From positions 1-6,079 of the forward strand of contig CAILBF010000215.1 of NCBI GenBank assembly GCA_903832395.1: a DNA stretch of 6,079 nucleotides. The letters are read 5' to 3'. The notes under the pieces are model-generated. The model saw only the letters and a list, made by a program, of their open reading frames with translations. It was not told where the DNA came from and did not search any database. This stretch comes from an uncultured Actinomycetes bacterium. Lineage in GTDB: Bacteria; Actinomycetota; Actinomycetes; Nanopelagicales; Nanopelagicaceae. The first letter of the stretch is position 1. Every line of letters begins with the position of its first letter. The translations under genes and the position numbers were made by a program. This document shows positions 1 through 5,073 of the stretch, piece after piece.

Positions 1-552
1 GTGATGGTAACTGGAATCGATGTGCGCACGGCATCAAGAGATCGAAATAATGCAATTGCCGGAAAACTTGGAGTCACATCAACGATTAATTTTCTAGCCG
101 AAGAGATTGCGACGGCTACGACGCAACAAGCGGATGTAGCAATTGCTTTGCATGCATGCGATACGGCAACCGATGATGCAATCGCTTGGGCGGTTAAGGG
201 CGGTGCGAAGCTTTTGTTAATTGCACCATGTTGTCACCATGATATTCAACGACAGATGGATGTGAGTCCTGAACCATGGGCTGCGATGACTAAGTTTGGT
301 TTAATGAAGGAGCGGTTAGGGGATTTATTAACTGATTCGCTGCGAGCCCAGATTTTGCGTATAGCTGGATATCGCGTTGATGTCATTGAATTTATTGGCG
401 GTGAACATACGCCTCGCAATCTCATGATTCGCGCAGTTAAGACTGGCGCATCCCCTGAAGCCATTGATATTGAGAGATATCGAGAGATATGCGCGCAATG
501 GGGCATCACTCCAGCCCTTGAGAAGAAACTTCCAACTCTCTTCATCGGTTAG
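1..552 (+). CDS. SAM-dependent methyltransferase, C-terminal part (5' partial)
   Basis: Open from the first base to TAG at 550-552; 183 residues visible. The reading begins inside a Rossmann methyltransferase fold: GIDVR (residues 5-9) looks like the acidic loop after strand 2 that binds the SAM ribose, so the glycine-rich motif I and the true start lie upstream. HACDTATD (51-58) and APCCHH (75-80), then GYRVDVIEF (123-131) and EHTPRNLMIRA (135-145), are the hallmark blocks of the Methyltransf_32 type of class I methyltransferase, as I recall that family. The substrate is unknown; members are annotated only as SAM-dependent methyltransferases, and some relatives are suspected to act on RNA. 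The GTG at position 1 is probably only an internal valine codon. The gene ends nine bases before argG, so the two are probably co-transcribed, with no obvious metabolic link. Sure of a methyltransferase, unsure of the substrate. Confidence 0.8.
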   Translation: MMVTGIDVRTASRDRNNAIAGKLGVTSTINFLAEEIATATTQQADVAIALHACDTATDDAIAWAVKGGAKLLLIAPCCHHDIQRQMDVSPEPWAAMTKFGLMKERLGDLLTDSLRAQILRIAGYRVDVIEFIGGEHTPRNLMIRAVKTGASPEAIDIERYREICAQWGITPALEKKLPTLFIG

Positions 553-561
553 ACTCCACGC

Positions 562-1887
562 ATGTCGAAAGTCCTAGCGTCACTTCCAGTTGGCCAAAGA
601 GTAGGCATCGCCTTTTCGGGCGGGCTTGATACATCAGTGGCCGTTGCGTGGATGCGTGCAAAAGGCGCGATTCCTTGCACATACACCGCAGATCTTGGTC
701 AATACGACGAACCTGATATCGATTCGGTTCCAGATCGCGCAAAAGAGTATGGCGCCGAGATTGCACGTCTTGTCGATTGCAAGAGCGCACTAGTCGAAGA
801 GGGGCTTGCGGCAATTGCATGCGGTGCTTTTCATATTCGCAGCGGACTCAAGCAGTATTTCAACACGACACCTTTGGGTCGTGCAGTAACGGGCACAATG
901 TTGGTGCGTGCAATGCACGCAGACTCTGTTGAAATCTGGGGCGATGGTTCGACTTATAAAGGTAATGACATTGAGCGTTTTTACCGTTACGGGCTTTTAG
1001 CTAATCCAAATTTAAGAATTTATAAGCCTTGGCTAGATGCCGATTTCGTAAACGAGCTTGGCGGGCGTAAAGAGATGTCAGAGTGGCTAGTGGCTAACGG
1101 CCTGCCATATCGCGACAGTACTGAAAAAGCCTACTCAACCGATGCCAATATTTTGGGTGCGACTCATGAGGCAAAGAGTTTAGAGAACTTAGATACATCG
1201 GTTGAGTTAGTTCAACCGATTATGGGAGTTCGTTTTTGGGATCCAACAGTAAAGATCGATAGCGAAGATGTAACCATTAACTTTGTTCAAGGTCGCCCAG
1301 TTTCAATTAACGGCAAGGATTTCAGTGACGTTGTTGCACTCATGCAAGAGGCCAATGCGATTGGCGGACGCCATGGTCTTGGAATGGCCGATCAAATAGA
1401 AAACCGCATCATTGAAGCTAAGAGCCGCGGAATTTATGAAGCTCCCGGAATGGCCCTGCTGTTCATTGCTTATGAGCGTTTAATAAGTGCGATTCATAAC
1501 GAAGACACCATTGCTAATTACCACGCAGAAGGTCGTCGCTTAGGCCGTCTGCTCTATGAAGGTCGTTGGTTAGATCCACAAGCGCTGATGCTTCGCGAAT
1601 CGCTACAACGCTGGGTCGCATCGGCCGTAACCGGCTCTGTAACTTTGCGAATGCGTCGCGGTGACGACTACTCAATTATTAATACAACTGGACCAGCACT
1701 GAGCTATCACCCAGACAAGTTGTCGATGGAGCGCACGGAAAATGCCGCCTTTGGTCCCGTTGATCGCATCGGACAGCTCACTATGCGTAACTTAGATATC
1801 GCCGATACTCGTGCAAAATTAGAGATGTACCGCGCACAGGGTCAATTGGGCGATGGCGAATTTAAATTAATCGGAGAGCTAGAGTAA
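562..1887 (+). CDS. argG: Argininosuccinate synthase, long (E. coli-like) type
   Basis: Cytoplasmic enzyme joining citrulline and aspartate with ATP to give argininosuccinate, the penultimate step of arginine synthesis. The 441-residue protein is near-colinear with E. coli ArgG (about 447) rather than the roughly 400-residue type. Visible blocks: ATP-binding SGGLDTS (19-25), FNTTPLGRAVTGTM (100-113), WGDGSTYKGNDIERF (126-140), EKAYSTDANILGATHEAK (188-205), GGRHGLGMADQIENRIIEAK (268-287) followed by SRGIYEAPG (288-296), and a C-terminal RIGQLTMRNLDI (402-413) before the tail used in tetramer contacts. The ATG at 562 is chosen because the protein start matches E. coli ArgG almost residue for residue. 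No good Shine-Dalgarno precedes it, so translation may be coupled to the methyltransferase ending at 552. No argH or argR is nearby. It appears intact, with no missing catalytic block. Confidence 0.97.
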   Translation: MSKVLASLPVGQRVGIAFSGGLDTSVAVAWMRAKGAIPCTYTADLGQYDEPDIDSVPDRAKEYGAEIARLVDCKSALVEEGLAAIACGAFHIRSGLKQYFNTTPLGRAVTGTMLVRAMHADSVEIWGDGSTYKGNDIERFYRYGLLANPNLRIYKPWLDADFVNELGGRKEMSEWLVANGLPYRDSTEKAYSTDANILGATHEAKSLENLDTSVELVQPIMGVRFWDPTVKIDSEDVTINFVQGRPVSINGKDFSDVVALMQEANAIGGRHGLGMADQIENRIIEAKSRGIYEAPGMALLFIAYERLISAIHNEDTIANYHAEGRRLGRLLYEGRWLDPQALMLRESLQRWVASAVTGSVTLRMRRGDDYSIINTTGPALSYHPDKLSMERTENAAFGPVDRIGQLTMRNLDIADTRAKLEMYRAQGQLGDGEFKLIGELE

Positions 1888-1967
1888 CTCCTAAGAGGGT
1901 TAGCCACTCAGGTTTTAGTGTAATTCCAAGTTTAAAACACCTTTCTGAAGCACAGCGGGTTAGTCTG

Positions 1968-1996
1968 CGTTGTTCCTGTGTCGACAACTAACAACG
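1968..1996. repeat. Inverted repeat in the leader of the secreted-protein gene
   Basis: Perfect 7-bp arms CGTTGTT (1968-1974) and AACAACG (1990-1996) with a 15-base loop. The last base of the 3' arm is the first G of the GGAGA ribosome-binding site at 1996-2000. An alternative pairing, GTTAGT (1959-1964) with ACTAAC (1987-1992), is mutually exclusive with it. The RNA could therefore fold in two ways just upstream of the start. Function is not shown; short arms and a long loop make this a weak structure that could be chance. Confidence 0.35.
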
Positions 1997-2000
1997 GAGA
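1996..2000 (+). promoter_or_regulatory. Ribosome-binding site of the secreted-protein gene
   Basis: GGAGA, six bases before the ATG at 2007. It fixes that ATG as the start and fits the signal peptide beginning there. The rest of the 119-base gap after argG (1888-2006) shows no convincing promoter boxes and no clear terminator. Confidence 0.7.
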
Positions 2001-2006
2001 AGCTCA

Positions 2007-3185
2007 ATGAAGAAACTTCACATTCTCACCACAACTGTGGTCCTAGCTTTGGCGATTGGATCGCTTTCATTTGCCGGAGCTAATGCTGAGGAGAATTCAA
2101 ATAGTGGTGAGAGTAAAACGAAGTCATCTAATTCTTCAACCGAGTTCAAGGGTTCAAGTGTTCGCTCACATGGTTACCCGGTTGCTAACGTGAGTGCATC
2201 TGCGGGCGGGACAAACAGTCAAAGTCAAGATGCATCAGTCGGCAACGATGATGCCAACTCTGAGTTAGTGTGGCAGCAAGCAAATAAAGCAAATGAAAAT
2301 AATGATAAAAAGGCTGCGGGAAATGCCAAAGTACTGGGTTCAATAGCTTCATCACCCATAGTTTTTCATACTGGTGGTTTCGGTGGTATTTATTCCGGTC
2401 CAGTTCAAATCATTCCAGTATGGGTCGGCACATGGAGCGATGCGCGAAAGGCGGCATGGAATTCAATTCTGGGAAATCTTGTAACAAGCCTGGGAGGTAC
2501 TGGCGATATTGCAACGGCCAATCAAGTCTTCAATACGAATACTTTGTACTTTACAACTAAAGCCAAACCAACCGCGAAATTAACTTGGTCTACTCCATTA
2601 ATTCCGAGCGCGACTGTGCCGGCAACGCTGGCTGCTGCAAGTAGTGGAATAGTTCCTGTAAGTGATGCCAATGTTGCGCAATACATTAATCTGGCGCTAA
2701 GCACTTCAAAGGTAAGTACACCGACTGTAGGATTTAAAGCAATATATCTTTACCTCGGTGCGGCAGATACGCGACTATCTTCAGGCTTCGGTACGGCTTA
2801 CTGTGGATGGCACACGTACGGTACTTTGGGAGCAAGCAATATTCCCTATATTGCAATTCAGGATTTTACGTCAACATATTACAGTGCTTGCTCTGCCCAA
2901 ACTGTTACACCTAATTTAGACATACCCCTTGATGCTATGGCTAGCGTGCTCGTCCATGAAATCGACGAATCCATTACGGACGCTGATTTGCGTACCTGGT
3001 ATGACAGTAGAGGCGCAGAGAATGCAGATAAATGTGCATGGTCATTCGGAACCACTACCTTATTAAACGGAGCCAAATATAATTTCACAGCTGGCGCGAA
3101 AAATTATCTAATTCAGCGCAATTGGCTGGCTAATAACATTGTGACTGACGTTAGTAATGGCAGTGCCTGCGTAACGAAGAATTAA
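2007..3185 (+). CDS. Secreted protein with EXORDIUM / phosphate-induced-1-like domain
   Basis: A 392-residue exported protein. Residues 1-27 are a Sec signal peptide: KK near the start, hydrophobic stretch 6-24, and AxA cleavage site ANA (25-27). Residues 28 to about 115 are a Ser/Asn/Lys-rich, probably disordered linker. The folded part resembles PF04674 (plant EXORDIUM, tobacco phi-1): HTGG (121-124), GPVQIIPVWVGTW (131-143; compare the family's GPV-x-IYLIWYG-x-W), CGWH (266-269), then DAMASVLVHEIDESITD (about 310-325) and NADKCAWSFG (339-348), matching the family's GVDGMxSVxxHELxE...DxC order. H317, E318 and E321 form an HExxE group that might bind metal. Plant members are extracellular and growth-related; the biochemical activity is unknown, and bacterial members are uncharacterised. 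It starts its own unit after a 119-base gap. The domain was recognised from memory of motifs, not from a search. Confidence 0.72.
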   Translation: MKKLHILTTTVVLALAIGSLSFAGANAEENSNSGESKTKSSNSSTEFKGSSVRSHGYPVANVSASAGGTNSQSQDASVGNDDANSELVWQQANKANENNDKKAAGNAKVLGSIASSPIVFHTGGFGGIYSGPVQIIPVWVGTWSDARKAAWNSILGNLVTSLGGTGDIATANQVFNTNTLYFTTKAKPTAKLTWSTPLIPSATVPATLAAASSGIVPVSDANVAQYINLALSTSKVSTPTVGFKAIYLYLGAADTRLSSGFGTAYCGWHTYGTLGASNIPYIAIQDFTSTYYSACSAQTVTPNLDIPLDAMASVLVHEIDESITDADLRTWYDSRGAENADKCAWSFGTTTLLNGAKYNFTAGAKNYLIQRNWLANNIVTDVSNGSACVTKN

Positions 3186-3215
3186 CCCTAGGGCAGCTGC
3201 TGGCCTGACAGGGTT
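3184..3215. repeat. Inverted repeat after the secreted-protein gene
   Basis: Arms AACCCT (3184-3189) and AGGGTT (3210-3215) around a 20-base interior that contains the palindrome GCAGCTGC (3193-3200). It begins inside the stop codon of the upstream gene and could fold in the transcript. No T-run follows, so an intrinsic terminator is not supported. It may be a weak 3'-end stabilising hairpin or chance. The rest of the 58-base gap holds only a modest ribosome-binding site, GGTAGG at 3230-3235. Confidence 0.35.
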
Positions 3216-3243
3216 GTATCCAACTCCTTGGTAGGTTTAGGGC

Positions 3244-3747
3244 ATGAAATCAAAAAATCTCACCAGCAAGTTAGCGATCGCAGCGATTATTGCGCTGTCG
3301 ATTGCATCCCTATCTGCATGCGGAGGAAAAGATAAAGTGGCAGAAACTACTGCAGTACCCGGACTTCCTGCAGTAACGGCCAATGCCGGTGCTGCACCAA
3401 CTATCACTGCTCCAACAGGAACACCGCCTGCAACATTGCAGACTCAGGACATAATCGTTGGTACTGGTGCGCCAGTTCTAGCAACTTCAACACTGACGGT
3501 TCAATACACGTTAATGTCTTGGTCTAATGGGAAAATTGTTGAGTCGTCTTGGACTGGTGGACAGCCTGCGACCTTCCCACTCTCTGGCGTAATCGCTGGT
3601 TGGCAACAGGGCCTACCAGGTGCAAAGGTTGGAGGACGACGTTTGCTCGTCATCCCAGCTGATCTCGGATATGGACCAAGTGGTTCCGGACCAATTGGAC
3701 CAAATGAAACATTAATCTTCGTCGTCGACATCATTGGAGTCTCATAA
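3244..3747 (+). CDS. FKBP-type peptidyl-prolyl isomerase lipoprotein
   Basis: A 167-residue prolyl isomerase anchored outside the membrane, likely helping exported proteins fold. Residues 1-25 form a lipoprotein signal (lysines at 2 and 4, hydrophobic 10-23) with lipobox LSAC, C26 being the lipidated residue. A Thr/Ala/Pro-rich spacer (about 30-65) leads to one FKBP domain (about 66-167). Aligned by eye with human FKBP12: Y88 (Y26), F111 (F46), VIAGW 116-120 (V55, I56, W59), LGYG 141-144 (Y82) and TLIFVVDI 156-163 (F99). The FKBP12 F36-D37 pair is V99-E100 here, a conservative change at the active site, so activity is likely but not certain. A modest ribosome-binding site, GGTAGG, lies eight bases before the ATG. 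Its stop TAA directly abuts the aquaporin ATG, so translation is probably coupled. Confidence 0.92.
   Translation: MKSKNLTSKLAIAAIIALSIASLSACGGKDKVAETTAVPGLPAVTANAGAAPTITAPTGTPPATLQTQDIIVGTGAPVLATSTLTVQYTLMSWSNGKIVESSWTGGQPATFPLSGVIAGWQQGLPGAKVGGRRLLVIPADLGYGPSGSGPIGPNETLIFVVDIIGVS
3736..3739 (+). promoter_or_regulatory. Ribosome-binding site of the aquaporin gene
   Basis: GGAG within the last codons of the FKBP gene, eight bases before ATG 3748. It supports that start and a shared transcript with zero intergenic spacing. Confidence 0.6.
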
Positions 3748-4401
3748 ATGAAACTACGTACATTTTTGGCTGAATTAGTTGGTACTGGAATTTTGGCAAT
3801 GGCAATCGTTGGCTCTGGAATAATGGCCACCAACTTAACTCAGGATGTTGCTCTGCAACTTTTGATTGTTTCACTTGCCACATTTCTAATTTTGGCAGTT
3901 CTCATTCAAATGCTGGGACCAATAAGCGGCGCTCATTTTAACCCAGCAGTTACGTTAGTAACTTTCATTAACAAGGGAATATCAGGCATAACTGCTCTTA
4001 ATTATTTAGTGACGCAAGTTATCGGAGCATTTATTGGTGTAGTTCTTGCTAATGTGATGTTCACTCTTCCAGCAATCGGGACTTCAACCCATGTTAAATC
4101 AGGCTCACGCCTGTTATTGAGTGAAGTCGTAGCAACTGCCGGCTTAATTCTTGTGATCCAAATGGTAGGTAAGCAAAATGAGGGTCGATTTGTACCCCTA
4201 GCGGTCGCAGGCTGGATTGGAAGCGCTTATTTCTTCACCTCCTCGACAACTTTTGCTAACCCTGCCGTAACCTTCGCGCGTGCTTTCAGCGATACATTTA
4301 CTGGTATCAAGATGTCTTCAGTACCAGGATTCGTTATTGCCGAACTAGTTGGCGCAGTAATCGGACTTGGCATAGCCAAGGGATTGAGTAGTGAGCGCTA
4401 A
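3748..4401 (+). CDS. MIP/aquaporin-family channel, probable metalloid (arsenite) channel
   Basis: A 217-residue integral membrane channel of the major intrinsic protein family, with hydrophobic segments consistent with six helices plus two half-helices. The duplicated pore signature is clear: SGAHFNPAV (60-68, NPA at 65-67) and FANPAV (169-174, NPA at 171-173). In water and glycerol channels the residue after the second NPA is normally the selectivity-filter Arg; here it is V174. T168 matches the filter Thr of AqpZ, and S159 falls where AqpZ has His (ungapped, by eye). The pore is therefore probably wider and less polar than AqpZ. As I recall, Sinorhizobium AqpS, an arsenite channel next to arsC, also lacks this Arg. 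The 11-bp overlap with the ArsC-like gene supports an arsenite-exit role. A small neutral solute channel remains possible. Length is typical for the family. Confidence 0.9.
   Translation: MKLRTFLAELVGTGILAMAIVGSGIMATNLTQDVALQLLIVSLATFLILAVLIQMLGPISGAHFNPAVTLVTFINKGISGITALNYLVTQVIGAFIGVVLANVMFTLPAIGTSTHVKSGSRLLLSEVVATAGLILVIQMVGKQNEGRFVPLAVAGWIGSAYFFTSSTTFANPAVTFARAFSDTFTGIKMSSVPGFVIAELVGAVIGLGIAKGLSSER
4378..4383 (+). promoter_or_regulatory. Ribosome-binding site deciding the GTG start of the ArsC-like gene
   Basis: AAGGGA, seven bases before GTG 4391, inside the aquaporin gene. It supports a GTG start overlapping the aquaporin by 11 bases. The next in-frame ATG (4448) lies beyond the catalytic Cys loop, so it cannot be the start. 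Confidence 0.5.
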
Positions 4402-4789
4402 GCCTTCAGTTCTATTTGTTTGTGTTCATAATGCCGGCCGCTCTCAAATGGCGGCCGGCTTTATGCATCACTTAGGCAAAGGTCGGGTAGATGTTTTATC
4501 TGCGGGCTCTGCGCCGAAAGATTCGATTAACCCAGTTGCCATTGCCGCCATGGCCGAAGTCGGTATCGACATCGCCAATAATGTGCCCAAAGTATTAACG
4601 CCAGAGGCCGTTCAAGCATCCGATGTTGTAATCACTATGGGCTGTGGTGATGCTTGCCCGTTTTATCCTGGCAAACGTTATGAGGACTGGGTCCTGGATG
4701 ATCCTGCTGGCCAAGGAATCGAATCAGTGAGAGTTATTCGAGATGAAATAAAGATGCGTGTAGTAGCGCTACTTTCCGAACTTATTTAG
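4391..4789 (+). CDS. arsC: Arsenate reductase, LMW protein-tyrosine-phosphatase fold
   Basis: A 132-residue cytoplasmic protein, full length for the family, predicted to reduce arsenate to arsenite. The catalytic P-loop is CVHNAGRS (11-18, CX5RS), so C11 is the nucleophile and R17 binds the oxyanion. The general-acid Asp sits in LDDPAGQ (102-108, D104-P105). MGCGDACPFYPGKRYEDW (83-100) supplies C85 and C89, near where the thioredoxin-coupled pI258-type enzymes carry their Cys82 and Cys89, but with a shorter spacing. Actinobacteria also have mycothiol/mycoredoxin-coupled relatives, so the reductant is not settled by sequence. A plain tyrosine phosphatase is less likely given the GCGDxCP block and the adjoining aquaporin. 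The start is GTG, overlapping the aquaporin by 11 bp. No arsR, arsB or acr3 is visible. Confidence 0.88.
   Translation: MSAKPSVLFVCVHNAGRSQMAAGFMHHLGKGRVDVLSAGSAPKDSINPVAIAAMAEVGIDIANNVPKVLTPEAVQASDVVITMGCGDACPFYPGKRYEDWVLDDPAGQGIESVRVIRDEIKMRVVALLSELI
4433..4459. repeat. Strong GC-only inverted repeat inside arsC
   Basis: Perfect 9-bp arms GCCGGCCGC (4433-4441) and GCGGCCGGC (4451-4459) with a 9-base loop, all G/C in an otherwise moderate-GC gene. It covers the codons for the catalytic loop (Ala15-Gly16-Arg17) and Ala21-Ala22-Gly23, about 40 bases after the start. The mRNA should fold stably here. Whether it affects translation or reflects codon coincidence is unknown. Confidence 0.6.
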
Positions 4790-4798
4790 GCTCAATAA

Positions 4799-4812
4799 AC
4801 TCTTTTTAGAGT
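4799..4812. terminator. Weak hairpin after arsC, doubtful terminator
   Basis: ACTCT (4799-4803) and AGAGT (4808-4812) pair perfectly around TTTT, ten bases after the arsC stop. The stem is short and AT-containing and no T-run follows, so efficient intrinsic termination is doubtful. Its position between two units is the main support. Confidence 0.3.
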
Positions 4813-4869
4813 GGCAACCCTCGTATTTACCGATGAAATTTTAGTGCCATGGCCTAACGTTTATCCACG

Positions 4870-4889
4870 TAAGCAAGGAATCTTGCTTA
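4870..4889. promoter_or_regulatory. Perfect hairpin just upstream of the cytochrome b unit
   Basis: TAAGCAAG (4870-4877) and CTTGCTTA (4882-4889) form an 8-bp stem with a GAAT tetraloop. It ends three bases before the GGAGGG ribosome-binding site (4893-4898). It could be a 5'-UTR hairpin that protects the transcript or tunes initiation, or, as an interrupted dyad in DNA, an operator. Nothing in the window names a regulator. No convincing -35/-10 pair was found in 4790-4905. Confidence 0.5.
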
Positions 4890-4892
4890 AAC

Positions 4893-4898
4893 GGAGGG
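4893..4898 (+). promoter_or_regulatory. Strong Shine-Dalgarno of the 55-residue membrane protein
   Basis: GGAGGG, seven bases before ATG 4906; the closest match to the consensus in the window. It is the main evidence that the short reading frame is a real gene and heads the cytochrome b unit. Confidence 0.85.
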
Positions 4899-4905
4899 AA
4901 AATAA

Positions 4906-5073
4906 ATGACTGGCTGGATTGCAGATTTCATGAACCATCCTGCAACGTATTTAAAATCAGGATGGTTTCAAATTTCAGTAACTAATCTCGTAGTAATTGT
5001 ATTAATGCTTACTATTTTCGCTTGTGCGGTACTCATCCCGTTTCCAAAAGATAAGCATGAGGACGACAAATGA
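4906..5073 (+). CDS. 55-residue single-span membrane protein, first gene of the cytochrome b unit
   Basis: A short gene (ATG 4906, TGA 5071-5073) of 55 residues: MTGWIADFMNHPATYLKSGW, a single hydrophobic segment at about 24-45, then IPFPKDKHEDDK, a charged tail. The strongest ribosome-binding site of the window precedes it, and its stop overlaps the next start as ATGA (5070-5073), so it is almost certainly translated and coupled to the cytochrome b. I do not recognise a named family. It contains no CxxC or heme c motif. By position and size it is probably a small accessory subunit of the membrane complex encoded downstream, comparable in kind to the tiny one-helix subunits of b6f or bc1, though no homology to those is visible. 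By charge (two lysines after the helix balanced by acidic residues), orientation is unclear. Confidence 0.85.
   Translation: MTGWIADFMNHPATYLKSGWFQISVTNLVVIVLMLTIFACAVLIPFPKDKHEDDK
5059..5063 (+). promoter_or_regulatory. Ribosome-binding site of the cytochrome b gene
   Basis: GAGGA within the end of the 55-residue gene, six bases before ATG 5070; it fixes the start at the ATGA overlap. Confidence 0.65.

Noticed and set aside
472..490. Tandem GAGAGATAT repeat (472-480, 482-490)
   Set aside because: Two short copies within codons of the methyltransferase tail; no sign of a mobile or regulatory role.
246..820. Minus-strand open frames (246-545 and 542-820) under the methyltransferase and argG
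   Set aside because: They lie antisense to well-supported genes, show no family motifs and have no convincing ribosome-binding sites.
1888..1920. Possible terminator after argG
   Set aside because: Only 3-4 bp stems can be drawn and no T-run follows; not supportable.
2522..3088. Minus-strand open frames (2522-2704 and 2879-3088) under the secreted-protein gene
   Set aside because: Antisense to a gene with signal peptide and recognisable domain motifs; composition looks like a frame shadow.
3501..3833. Minus-strand 110-codon open frame spanning the FKBP-aquaporin junction
   Set aside because: It crosses two clear + strand genes; its proline-rich product is the reverse of FKBP codons.
4790..4905. 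Promoter for the cytochrome b unit
   Set aside because: TTTACC at 4826-4831 was considered as a -35 box but no acceptable -10 lies at the right distance.
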